64,000 nt of DNA from positions 1,798,001-1,862,000 of the forward strand of contig NW_027445624.1 of NCBI RefSeq assembly GCF_035582795.1. Direction: 5' to 3'. Position 1 is the stretch's first letter, and each line of letters opens with the position of its first letter. The notes beneath the pieces were generated by a model that saw nothing but the letters and a program-made list of their open reading frames with translations, ran no database searches and had not been told where the DNA came from. This DNA comes from Mycteria americana (Eukaryota; Chordata; Aves; Ciconiiformes; Ciconiidae). Position numbers and translations under genes: made by a program. Below, piece after piece: positions 33,591 to 44,699 of the stretch.

Positions 33591-34835
33591 AGGACTTGTC
33601 TGAGCTTCTCCTTCACCCCTGCACACACAGAGATGCCTCTGGTCGGTGCCCTCCTGCCAGGAGGTGTCTGCAGGGCGGAGGTGAGCACATAGTGAGTGGG
33701 ATGGGTTTTGTGTGCATGGACGGGGAGCAGATGTGGGGACAGAGAAGGAGCTCCCGGCAGGTACAGCTCCAGACAGCTGAGACATGGGCAGGGAATGGGA
33801 GGACAGTACTAACAGAATAGTCTGGCAGGGCAATGGGAGCACCTGCCTGACAGCCTTTAATGTCAGGGTTTTCAGATCATGAGTCAGCTCCTTGTCAGCC
33901 GGGCCTCCAGCAACGCAGACTCTCCTGGCTGCCACTATGTCCCTTCCTGGCATTGCTTCCCCTTGCCAAAGCACTGTGATATTTCTCCTTGTGTCTCCAG
34001 TTGCCCATGCTTCTGCTGCTCTGGTTTTGTGGCTCTCTGGGGATGGGGATTTCAGCTGCAGCTCAGACACTCCCCCTGTGGGTCCTGCCATGCAGATGTC
34101 TCCATGGTAGGAAGATGTCCAAGCCCCCTTCTAACCAGTGGGGCTCTGGGCAATGCAGTGCATGGGGTGGGAAAAACTGACTCTCCCCTTTAGGAACTCC
34201 ACCTTTAGGATATCCTAACGGAAGAGCACAGCTCTCCATCAAGGTCTTTGTCATATCTGGGTGCCCAACAGAGAAGACGGGGAGTAAGTGGGCGGTCGCG
34301 TGTGGGCAGCTGGAATGAGCCTGAGCCTGAGACCAGGACTGACGGACACACCGGCTGGCTTCGCTCTGCACTAAGGGACACTCCCTTTGCCTCCCAGGAC
34401 CCTCAAGACTTCACCTGGAGTGCAGTACAAATGCCAGGGTTGTCTACCTCCAAGAAATGCTCCTGCAATGAAACAGGCAGCTAGAAGAAAATCAACAGCC
34501 AACACTGTTCTGCAGTCAAGTGAAGGGAGAGTGAATATGCTGTGAAATCCACCACGACTTGAGTCCATCACAGGTCACTCCTTGTTCTTATTTAGCTGTT
34601 GCTGTAGGGCAGGACTGACTCCCCCAGAGCCCACTGCAGAGTCCTGTCCTCCCAGTGGCACCCTCAGCCACCACAACCCAGCGCTTGTGCAAGGGAGCTG
34701 CTCAAAGGTCTCTGAAGGGGAGAGGCAGTTTGGGAGGTTAAATGAAAAATGGCTTTGATTTTGCTCAGAGAAGTCTCCCCTAATTTCTCACTGCCTTTTC
34801 CTCCTTGGACAGTGCCCCGTACCCAGAGGCAGAAA

Positions 34836-35810
34836 ATGGCCAACAGCAGCTCCATCACCCAGTTCCTCCTCCTGGCATTTGCAGACAGGCGGGAGCTGCA
34901 GCTCTTGCGCTTCTGGCTCTTCCTGGGTATCTACCTGGCTGCCCTCCTGGGCAATGGCCTCATCATCACCACCATAGCCCGTGACCACCATCTCCACACG
35001 CCCATGTACTTCTTCCTCCTCAACCTCTCCCTCCTCCATCTGGGCTCCATCTCCACTACTGTCCCCAAATCCATGGCCAATTCCCTCTTGAACACCAGGG
35101 CCATTTCCTTCTCGGGATGTGCTGCGTAGGTTTTGTTCTTTCTCTTTTTCATGTCAGCAGAGTTTTCTCTTCTCACCATCATGGCTGATGACCACTACGT
35201 TGCCATCTGCAAACCCCTGCATTACGGGACGCTCCTGGACAGCCGAGCTTGTGTCCACATGGCAGCAGCTGCCTGGGGCAGTGGTTTCCTCTATGCCACG
35301 CTGCACACTGCCAATACATTTTCACTACCACTCTGCCAAGGCAATGCCATAAACCAGTTCTTCTGTGAACCTCCCCAGATCCTCAAGCTCTCCTGCTCCA
35401 CCTCCTATCTCAGAGAAGATGGGGTTGTTTTGATTAGTGCTTTTCTATTTTGGGGGTGGTTTATTTTCATTGTGCTGTCCCACGGGCAGATCTTCAGGGC
35501 TGTGATGCGGATCCCCTCTGAGCAGGGATGGCACAAAGCCTCTTCCACGTGCCCCCCTCACCTGGCTGTGGTCTCTCTATTCCTCAGCACTGGCATGTTT
35601 TCCAACCTGAAGCCTCCCTCAATCTCCTCGCCAGCTCTGGACCTGGTGGTGGCAGTTCTGTACTCAGTGATGCCCCCAACAGTGAACCCCCTCATCTACA
35701 GCATGAGGAACAAGGAGCTCAAGGTTGCCCTGAGGAAACCCATTGGATTCATTTCAGCAGCCATAGGCTGCCTACCTTCCTCTGCAAATGGGTTCCTCTG
35801 TGTGTCGTGA
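34836..35810 (+). pseudogene. Olfactory receptor pseudogene, OR14-like (OR4), single nonsense codon
   Basis: A 324-codon receptor frame is open except for one TAG at codon 98 (35,127-35,129), where the paralogs have CAG (Gln) in CAAQV. GNGLI, PMYFFL and NPLIYS are intact. Further damage: MAYDRY has become MADDHY (residues 116-121), SYVQIF has become SHGQIF, and the upstream module has lost its donor GT. The C-terminal tail is some 14 residues longer than in OR1. Splice acceptor present (AG at 34,811-34,812). The gene lies in the diverged inner part of the inverted repeat, opposite OR5. A recent loss is likely. Confidence 0.93.
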
Positions 35811-36689
35811 CAGGCCAAGCCTGTCTTTCCTTTCTTTGCTTTTTTTTTTCTAAATTTTTCCTCTTGTGATGATGTTGTCTACAAGGAAACGTCATTATTC
35901 ATCCCCTCCTCCCAATGTATGCACCTGTCTCGTGTGATGCGGAGACTTTGTGTAAATGAGGAGCCAGGCCATCTGTGTATTTAAGCAAAACAAATGAACC
36001 TGCAGTATCGTCCTTGTCCAAGATCCATCCTCAGTGGAGCAAGAATGAATGGGAAACTAAAACCCCTTTCTGGCCGCACCAGCTCGGGGCAGGCTGCTGT
36101 GTCCCTGGGGCAGCAGGAGCAGCCTGAGGACCCCCAGAGCCAGGGCTCTTGTACTGGCTTGGGGAGAGGGGATGGCACGGAGGGGCTGCAGCCCTCTTAG
36201 GATCTCCTGGAGAGGACAGCAGAGGACACAGGGTGCCATTGACCTCTGTTTCCCTGTGCTACGGATGTCCCCCATGTCTGGGGCTGACCCCCAGCAGCTG
36301 CTGTGCCCTTCAGAGGGGCTGGGGCTGTGGTGTGAGTGCCCAGAGGTCTGCAGCACCCTGCGGTGGGCACTGCCGTGGGGCCGGCTGAGACTGGGCTGGG
36401 CAGAGGGCAGGGCAGGTGGAGAGAGGACAGGGGAGGTGGGAGAGCTTGGACACAGCTGGCCTTGGCTAGATCATGCCCAGGAGAGAAAACCATCAGTGTA
36501 TAGCTCGTGACCATGCAGGGTGAGGGCACACACCAGTGGGTTTGGGCTGCAGAGCCTGGTCTCATGGAGGGGCTTGAAGACATCCAGGTTCAGAAGAGCG
36601 GAGAGTGGTCTGTGCCTTTGGTGGCATGGACAGACCAGGAAGGTGGCCCAGGGCACTTGTCAGCCCCCAGCCTCTCTCATCGGCCATTT
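35811..36689. other. OR4 3' flank, no recognisable feature
   Basis: A T-run at 35.84 kb, then GC-rich sequence. I see no homology to the OR5 flank or to CR1. Confidence 0.4.
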
Positions 36690-37460
36690 CCATGCTCACC
36701 TTGGTGAGGTTTACTTATTGCTCGTTAGAGACCAAGGCGGAACAAGGAAAATGCAGGGCTGCTGCTGAATGGGGAGGGTGATTTAGTAACTGCGGACACA
36801 GATGGGGCTGAGGGACTCAATGCCTTCTTTGCCTTAGGCTTCACTGGAAAGGTCTCCAGGACTCTGTGCTTAGGGAAAGGGTTCAAGGAGGAGGAGCCCA
36901 CGTATTGGCAGGAACCTCAGGAAATCCCACAAGGACAAATGTCAGCTTTTGCCCCTGCAATGGACTTAACCATGGCACTGGCACAGGCTGGGGCCATTGT
37001 GGCTGGGGAGCGGCCCTGTGGAGAACGTCTTGGTGGTCAGCGATCTGGGCAGGAGGCAGTCATGTGCCCTGAAGCCAGGGAGGCCAACAGCATCCTGGTC
37101 TGTATGACCAGGAGCATGGCCAGAAGATTGAGGGAAGGGATTATCCAGCATACCGCATGCAGCTTTGGGACCCTCAATACAGGTAAAATGTTGGCAAGCT
37201 GGAGGAGCTTTAGCAAAGGGCCCCCAAGATGGTCAGGGCCTGGAGCATTTTGCCTTTGAGCAGAGGCTGAAGGAGCTGAGTTTGTTCAGCCTGGAGAAGC
37301 CTACCAGTACCTACGAGGAGGTTATGGAGAATAAAGAGCCAGGCTCTCCACCATGGGGCATGTTGGGAGGATGAAAGATAATGGGTGTTGGGTGAAAGAG
37401 CAGATATTCAATCTGGAGATAAGGAACAGATTTTTCATCAGTCTCAGGGCTAGTCCTGGG
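36690..37460 (+). mobile_element. Old CR1 with internal deletions, plus strand
   Basis: A decayed ORF2 block (EGLNAFFALGFTGKV, cf. LNAFFASVF in the active copy) jumps to the region after the RT core and then to the C-terminal part (LKELSLFSLEK) at 37.3 kb. Confidence 0.75.
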
Positions 37461-37799
37461 TATGGTGGCCATGAGCCCTGCCTGCCCTCCTCCCTGGCAC
37501 AGTCGGTTGGGTGGCTGTAACAAAGGTGCCCCCAGAATGAGCACCCAGGCGTGTCTCTTTCACCTGCATCACCCCACATTGGACCCCACATTCAACAGCC
37601 AAATGCACCCCCTTTGCTGCCATCTCCATCTCCCCTCTCCCACGGGCTGACAGAGCCAGGGTGGGACACGTTATGTTGTGCTCATGCAACAACGTTGGTG
37701 CTGAGATTGGACGCTATGGTGTGGAGCTGACCCCAGCGAGAAAAGATGTTGTTAAACGGCAGATTTGCAGTGGTGGCCACCGTGCTGGTTTTGCAATGG

Positions 37800-38160
37800 A
37801 GAGCTTCTGCCCCTTTTACGAAAAGGATCTACTCCTACCAAGATACATTTGGTGTTTCAAGCTGTCACTGGCAGAGGTCCTTCGAAGTCAATCTGCAGTC
37901 GTGTCCATGGGCCTTCAATACGTTGGTGCTGGACTGGGCCGTTGGTCATGGCGTAAGAAAGACTGTTCTTACACCAGCGGTCTACATCCTTCTTCACGTT
38001 AGGCCACCGCTCAGTGTCCTTCACTGTGTTCAGAGGGTTTGCCTTAGCTCATGGATAAAGCAGATCAGATCTCCTCAAGTATTCGGAGGAACAATCCGAT
38101 GCTTATTGCCTTTTGCATCTACGGCATAATAAATATTACTTTCCCTTAATATGCGGTCTT
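37800..38160 (-). pseudogene. Degraded retroviral pol, integrase region
   Basis: Minus-strand reading shows a broken frame with the order expected of a retroviral integrase: a zinc-binding-domain-like stretch (IVPPNT, 38.08 kb), a WPNVKKDV block, then the catalytic-core opening with QIDFEGPLPV (about 37.9 kb) and a GVDPF strand. Stops and frameshifts split it and the remainder of the core is missing. It is a fossil endogenous retrovirus; the class is not certain. Confidence 0.65.
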
Positions 38161-38313
38161 TCACATTACTCCCTCTCATCTCCCTTGTTCGAAGGGGATG
38201 TTTTCCCAAACTGGGGCAAGCTGATGAGCTCCACCACAGCCACTTGAAGTGACTTGCTCTTGAATTTTTCAACCTGACTTGGCCATATATGGCCCAATAG
38301 TGTTCATGGATGC

Positions 38314-38640
38314 TCATGTGTCTACTAATAATTGCGCCAAGTTTCTTGGGTTCCTCGTGGCCATTTCAACTCTTTCCCCAAGAATCCACTGGCAAGGGTG
38401 CCAGGACCTGTGGCCGCAGCCCACAGGAACTTGGGCCTCCCCGGCACAACATAGAGACCTTCTCCAGGACCTACTCTTGAGTTCCCAGACTTCAGTGATT
38501 GCATTGCATTGATCATGTCTTATGTCAGTGATTCGACATTGCTCTGCTAGAAACTGAGCTGCTGTTCTAGCTCTCTCTAACACACTTCCTAAAACTTCCT
38601 TTACTTCTGTTTGTAAATCTTGTACTTCTCCAACTTTAAC
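38314..38640 (-). pseudogene. Retroviral-like coiled-coil frame, possibly gag remnant
   Basis: A minus-strand frame with a heptad-like, Glu/Gln/Leu-rich start (EVQDLQTEVKEVL) is open for about 110 codons and lies just upstream, on the same strand, of the integrase remnant. I infer a gag-like piece of the same provirus with most of pol deleted between them. Sequence from 38.6 to 39.5 kb is A/G-rich on this strand and may belong to it. Confidence 0.35.
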
Positions 38641-39548
38641 TCCAGCTGTCTGATTTTTAACCAGGTATTATGTCTGTGGGCCCTAAGACCTTCCTCTCTG
38701 CTGATTAAGGTGGTTCTTTTAATTTGGGAATTTCCTTCTCCTTCACTTTCTGCGTGTCCTTTTGTATGTCCTTCACCTTCTCATCTGCTTCTCTCAGGAT
38801 ATGCTGTGAATCACGTCAGGGTTCAAATGGCACAAGCTTCCTTTCTATTGCCTTTTCAGTTTCCCAGTTTTAAATGACTAACATATGCTGCACAGGTTGC
38901 AGAAGTGGAATCTGCTACTTTAAAACAGTCCATCCTCCAAGGGCATTTCCCTTGTTTAATCACCCACTTAGGGAGTTTTGTAACCTTCTTTTCCTTCTTA
39001 GCATATTTTCCAGCTCAGGCTGCATGGTCTGTTTGATCCTGTGCACTTCCCATGCTGCCATCACACAAGCAAACCCTAGCAAGAACTTTGCTGCCTACCA
39101 AGGTTAAATCGCGACACACCCTCATTCACAAGCCTTCCACTTCTACTGCAGCACTTCTCTCTGAGCTTATGGACCATGGAATGAAATGGGGATGAGAGTG
39201 TTCCTTAGGACAGCTTCCCAGAAAAAAATGCTGTTTGAGTCCGACCAGGGGTGTGTCGGCACCTACTCCTGAAGTCAGCCAACCAAATATTGAATGAACA
39301 AAGAGTTATTTGTCGAGGGTTGTCTGTGTGCAAAGGCCTTCTTCAGTCCAACAGCGCAGCACCTTTACACTGTAGGGTTGGGAAGCTGTCCAGGAGCTTC
39401 AAACCAACCCATGACTTAGACCCTCGCCCCGGGATAACATATTTGGCATGGGTCTTGAGGAAACCAGAGGGTAAAGGGTGAAGGGGTTAAGATAAATAAT
39501 CTCAAAAAGGAGAATTTTTTACTCCAGCACTGCAACTCTGTACACAGG

Positions 39549-40581
39549 TGTGGTGGGATGACCCCAGCAAGCACCTAAGCACCCACACAGCTGCTAGCTC
39601 ATTCTCTTCTAGAGGGATGGGGGAGAGAATCTCTCTCTTCTGAGCAAAACGGAGAAAACTCATGGGTTGAGACAAAGGCAATTTATGAAGTGAAGCAAAG
39701 CTGTGCACACAAGCAAAGCAAAATAAGGAATTTATTCATTGCTTCCCATCAGCAGACAAATGTTTCTCCATGTCCAGGCAAGCAGGGCCTCAGCACGTGT
39801 AACAGTTACTTGGAAAGACAAACACCATAATCACAAACAAATCCCCCTTCCTCGTCCTTTCCCTGACCTTTAATTACTGAACATGACATCATATGATAGG
39901 GAATATGCCTTTGGTCAGTTGGCGTCAGCTGTCCCAGCTGTGTCCCCTCCCAACTTCTTGCCCACCTCAAGCCCTACTCACTGTGAGCAGAGAGTGGTAA
40001 AAAGGGACAACCTCAATGCTGTGCAAGCACTACTCAGCAAGCCTCACATTGCTCAAATTGCTCAGCAATAGTCAAAAAGCTCCGGCCGGGAGCTTTCTCC
40101 AGCACGGGCTTTCTATGGTCTGCAGTTTGCTTCAGCGTACATCCACCTGCTCCGGCGTGGGGTCCTCCACGGGCTGCAGGAGGGATATCTGCTCCACCGT
40201 GGACATCCACGGGCTGCAGGGGGACAGCCTGCTTCACCATGGTCTTCACCATGGGCTGCAGGAGAATCTCTGTTCCGCTGCCTGGAGCACCTCGTCCCCC
40301 TCCTTCTTCAGTGACCTTAGTGTCTGCAGAGTTGTTTCTCTCACATCTTCTCACTCCTCTCTCCCAGCTGTTGTGCAGCAGTTTTCCCACCTTCTTAAAT
40401 ATGTTATCATAGAGGTGCTACCAACGTTGTTGATGGGCTCAGCTTTGGCAAGCAGCAGGTCCGTCTTGGAGCTGGCTGGAACTGCCTGTCTCCAACATGG
40501 GGGCAGCTTCTGGTGTCTTCTCACAGAAGCCCCCCTTGCAGCTCCCCTGCTACCAAAGCCTTGTCCCGTAAACCCAATACA
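39549..40581 (-). mobile_element. LTR (about 1.03 kb), avian ERV type, minus strand
   Basis: On the minus strand it starts TGTATTGGG and ends CCACCACA; AATAAA (39,731-39,736 as TTTATT) lies near the 3' end. It holds GC-rich internal repeats with CTGCTCC...CCACGGGCTGCAGG, a signature I associate with a common bird LTR family. Flanks show no clear target duplication, and no primer-binding site follows, so it may be a solo LTR or the damaged LTR of the provirus remnant at 37.8-38.6 kb on the same strand. Confidence 0.7.
40139..40262. repeat. Degenerate minisatellite inside the LTR
   Basis: About three 40-45 base units with the frame CTGCTCC(G/A)(G/C)CGTGG...CCACGGGCTGCAGG; the third unit has drifted to CACCATGGTC. 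Confidence 0.75.
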
Positions 40582-40629
40582 GCTGCATTGTAAAGAGTAT
40601 TCATGTTGAAGTGCATTATGAAGGCTCAG

Positions 40630-40976
40630 GACAGGGATCTTATCAATGTCTATACATACCTGATGGGAGGGAGTGAAGAAGAGGGAGCCAGGCTCTTCTT
40701 ATTAGTGCCCAGTAACAGAACAAGAGATTAAAAAAGATGAAATTCCGCCCGAACATGAGAAAACACTTGCAGAATGTGAGGGAGGTCATGCACTGGACGC
40801 AGTTGCCCAGAGGGGTTGTGCACTCTCCATCCGTGGAGATACTCAAAATCCAACTGGAAATGATCATCAGCACCCTGCTGCAGCTGACCCTTCTTTGAGC
40901 AGACTATTTGGACGAGATGATCTCCAAAGGTCCTTTCCAACCCCAACTTTTCTGCGATTCTGTGATTCTGTGATGT
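40630..40976 (+). mobile_element. CR1 3'-end fragment, plus strand
   Basis: Contains the end of ORF2 (GAGCCAGGCTCTTCTTATTA) and the 3' tail TGCGATTCTGTGATTCTGTG at 40.95-40.97 kb. Confidence 0.88.
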
Positions 40977-42760
40977 CTGGCAGTGTTCCTGAGAACTTTT
41001 CTGTGGTATCCCCAAATCAGTTTGAGCCCTGGTGTCCATGGAGCAGAGCCTCTTTTTGAGGATGAAGTCATTCACCATGTAACGCTGAGGATCGGGTGAA
41101 CCAGGGATTACAAATGCCAGCAAATCCTCAACGCACAGCAGTGTCCTCTGCCCTCGCCTCCACTGTCCAGCCCCTCCCTCTAGAGGGGTTTGGGTCAGAA
41201 GGGACCTCTGGACGTCTCTAGCAGCATGGTCTGCTCTGAGCAGGGATAACTTTACAGTTAGGTCAGATTGCTCAGTGCTTTCTGCTGACCCAGCACTGAT
41301 CCACTCTCATAGTGAGTTTTTCCCCCTTAAACTCACTAGAAATTAGAGTTTTGAAAGTCACAGGCCCCTGGCCCAGTGCTGGTCCACTGGTATAATGGGT
41401 TTGGGGGTTTTTTTCTTTCCTTAACCTCATGTGAAATTTCCCTTACTGCTTCCTGCCCTTGTGATCTCGTGTTCTTCCCTTCCCTTCATGATGCTCACCC
41501 AGATCATCACACCTACTCAGACCAACGATAATCACAACCTACTCTCCAAGCACGACCTCACTGGGATCCTCTAGGACCATGCAGGCAGGCTGTTGTGGCC
41601 AGCTCCACACTGGAGGATTATGGCACTAAGAGACTGGGGGGCACCAGTCCTTCTTCAGCCACTTCCTAGGTCTGGTGGAGCACCAGGACAGCAAGGACTT
41701 GTGGCTCTGCACCATGAGCATGCTGTAGGATAGCGACAGACCCAGAGTCTGGACATTGCCTTGGATTAGCTGAACGCCAGCATTTTTCTATTTGAGGCAA
41801 TTTTCCAGCCCAGGTCACCTCCCTTCTGACCTCTCCCCATCCTTACTCTGATCTGGGCAGCCTCTCCTGCCCCCTCCTTGTGCTCTTCATGTGGTCCCAA
41901 GCTGTATAGGGATCACGGCTGCAAATCCCCCTGCCTAAGGGTCTGTGCATGTGGCAGGTGCTTGAAGGGACCATGGTGCCTTTCCAAGAAGAGTAGATGT
42001 GTTTGGTTGTGCCTGAGGATGAGACAAATCACGCTCTGGCCTCCCTTCCTCGTGCTTGCTGGGTCCCCACGGCCTCCTCTGGGATTGCAGAGTCTGTGTT
42101 TTCCTGAAGATACCTGCATTTAGTACTTTCCCTTTCAGTGACTCCACCTTGGGCAATCTCTTCTTTTGTGGGGCTCCAGTCACTGCCCGCCCCAGGCACA
42201 TGCTGTCCATGGAGATATCCCGTGCTCTTAAGGAGCTCCAGACTCCCCTCCTTAAGGACATCATCTGCATGTCGTGTGTGGGACAGACATGGCAATGTAA
42301 TTCACTGACCAGTCACCATCTCCAGTCAGCAGACACCAATGGGTTAGTCTTAAATCCAACCCTCTGTCTCTAACAGGCCATAACATGACATTGAGCTCTT
42401 GGCTCCTGAATCCATGGAGCAACAGGCCCTTTGGGGAGCAGTTGCTCATGCCGATTCCAGGCACCAGCTTTGGATGAAGAGCCCAACCTTCTGGCAGAGC
42501 ACTGCGGAGATCCCATTTTATTACAGACATCCTATGAGAGAGGCAGCTCTGACCAGTGTTAAACATACCTTTATGCAGGCTCCAAGATGGAGAACAGATT
42601 CATTTCTCAGTAGAAATGAGTTGAAGCTAAACATTTGCGTAGGAACAAAATAACCACAGATTACCAGAAAATTATAATGACAACAGTGTGATAACAATAA
42701 TGATGATAATTCTAACGATGATAGCGATAATTATAAAAAGGACTAAAGGACAGGCCTGGA
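40977..42760 (+). repeat. Third (ancestral) copy of the receptor downstream flank, in the spacer
   Basis: 40,977-41,280 matches 55.86-56.16 kb; 41.29-41.62 kb matches the reverse of 21.18-21.48 kb (left-only DNA); 41.68-42.76 kb matches 57.58-58.66 kb (OR7 flank). Orientation is that of the right arm. The copy lacks the 1.76 kb composite insertion of the arms, so it shows the pre-insertion state. Confidence 0.75.
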
Positions 42761-42777
42761 ATGAGATACCTAGGGAG

Positions 42778-43737
42778 TCATTTGTGCAGAGAGAAGGGAA
42801 GTTTATCACTATGGAGAAACAGCCACGAAATCACTTTCCTAATGGCATCCTTGAGCTCCTTGTTCCTCATGCTGTAGATGAGGGGGTTCAACGTTGGAGG
42901 TACCACTGAGTACAGAACAGCCATCACCAGATCTAGGGAAGGGGAAGCGATGGAAGGGGGCTTCAGGTAGGCAAACATGGCAGTGCTGAAAAACAGGGAG
43001 ACCACAGCCAGGTGAGGAAGGCACGTGGAAAAGACTTTGTGCCGTCCCTGCTCAGAGGGGATCCTCAGCACGGCCCTGAAGATCTGCACATAGGACAGTC
43101 CAATGAAAATAAAACACCCAGATGTTAAACAGATACCAACCAAAACAACCCCAACTTCCCTGAGGTAGGAATTGGAGCAGGAGAGCTTGAGGATCTGGGG
43201 CAGTTCACAGAAGAACTGGTTTATGGCATTGCCTTGGCAGAGTGGTAGTGAAAATGTATTGGCAGTGTGCACCATAGCATTGAGAAAACCACTGCCCCAG
43301 GCAGCTGCTGCCATGTTGGCACAAGCTCTGCTGCCCAGGAGCGTCCCATAGTGCAAGGGTTTGCAGATGGCAACGTAGCGGTCATAGGCCATGATGGTGA
43401 GAAGAGAAATCTCTGCTGTAATCAAGAAGGCAAACAGAAACACTTGGGCAGTGCATCCTGCATAGGAAATGTCCCTGGTGTCCCAGAGGGAATTGGCCAT
43501 GGATTTGGGGACAGTAGTGGAGATGGAGCCCAGGTCAAGGAAGGAGAGGTTGAAGAGGAAGAAGTACATGGGGGTGTGGAGGCGGCAGTCACAGGCTACG
43601 GCGGTGATGATGAGGCCGTTGCCCAGGAGGGCAGCCAGGTAGATGCCCAGGAAGAGCCAGAAGTGCAAGAGCTGCAGCTCCCATGTGTCCGTGAATGGCA
43701 GGAGGAGGAACTGGGTGATGGAGCTGCTGTTGGCCAT
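42778..43737 (-). CDS. Olfactory receptor, OR14-like (OR5), open frame, motifs intact
   Basis: 319 residues from the ATG opening MANSSS; splice acceptor AG (43,761-43,762 on the plus strand) lies 24 bases upstream. All family hallmarks are present: N-glycosylation site, LLGNGLI, PMYFFL, MAYDRYVAIC, FSTCLPHL and NPLIYSM. One small departure is KVFSTC for KAFSTC. The tail runs 16 residues past the position where OR2/OR7 stop (TCG at 42,826-42,828 in place of TAG). Its upstream module keeps GTAAGT and a candidate AATAAA lies at 42,517-42,522. With OR6 this is the best candidate for a working odorant receptor here. It sits opposite OR4 in the diverged inner part of the palindrome and its flank is closest to OR7. 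Confidence 0.95.
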   Translation of the reverse strand: MANSSSITQFLLLPFTDTWELQLLHFWLFLGIYLAALLGNGLIITAVACDCRLHTPMYFFLFNLSFLDLGSISTTVPKSMANSLWDTRDISYAGCTAQVFLFAFLITAEISLLTIMAYDRYVAICKPLHYGTLLGSRACANMAAAAWGSGFLNAMVHTANTFSLPLCQGNAINQFFCELPQILKLSCSNSYLREVGVVLVGICLTSGCFIFIGLSYVQIFRAVLRIPSEQGRHKVFSTCLPHLAVVSLFFSTAMFAYLKPPSIASPSLDLVMAVLYSVVPPTLNPLIYSMRNKELKDAIRKVISWLFLHSDKLPFSLHK

Positions 43738-44699
43738 TTGCTGCCTCAGGGCATGGGGACCTGTCCAAAGAGGAAAGCACACTGAGAAGTTAGGACAGGC
43801 TTCTTTGAGAAAATCTCTATGTATTAGCCAACACTCCCCTGCCTTGTTCCTTGTTCCCACCCAAACACACATTACCTCCGTCCTTGCTCGTCTCGCTGGC
43901 TGGAGCTCTGGCTTGTGCAGGCTGAGTGTGTTGCTACGAGCAGTGGCCTCTGCCCGTCAGCTCCAGAGGGGTCAGCCCTTCTGTGTAGCAGAGGGTACCA
44001 CGGAAAGGGTGTGAAATCACAATTTACGTCAGATATAATGCACTCGTAATGCAGAAGGGCTGTTCAGCATCTTCCAACATGACAACCCCAGAGAGACTGT
44101 TGGATGGCCTAAAACTGTAGTGACCAGACAGAGCCAGCTCATTCCCCGGCCCCAAGCACTGTATCGCCCAGAGCCCTACGGCTTAGGATGGGCTGGGGCA
44201 CTTTGTTCCCATGGACATGTTTACAGGGCAGGAGCCAACGTTTCAGTATGTGACCTGCAGCTGAAACCCTCCTCCCCAGAGGCCCTGAGGGCAAGAACAA
44301 GGGCAGCACAGACAGGAGGCGAAACGCGGAGAAATGCCCCAATGCTTCTGCTGAGGGAGGCGGAAAAGGGCGAGAGAGATGGGTACTGGTGAGTCTAAAC
44401 TCATCAAGGGTCAGGACTCCAAGGGGGTGACCCAGCCTGGGAACAGGGGGCAGAAGCTCTGCTGGGTGGGAGAGGGGACCAGGGAAGGTGTCTGCACTGC
44501 AGCGGACGGCAGGGACATTACCAAATCCCCTGCCCTCAGCATTTCTGGTAGCGGCTCCCTGTCCCTCTGAGCCTATGTCTCTGCTGCCTGGACCTGTCCC
44601 TCCTGGCAGGAGCTCGTTCTCTGTCCCCACATCTGCTCCCTGTCAGTACTCACAGACCCCATCCCAACAACAGGGTGGTCAGGTCTGCCCTGCAGACAC

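Noticed and set aside
39549-40139. CRISPR-like or satellite array in the spacer
   Set aside because: No regularly spaced identical repeats; the repeat signal is confined to the LTR minisatellite, and the host is a bird.
42650-42745. AT-rich GATAAT/ATGATG run after OR5 considered as a regulatory array
   Set aside because: Short, irregular and only weakly matched in the OR7 flank (58.56 kb); best read as low-complexity DNA.
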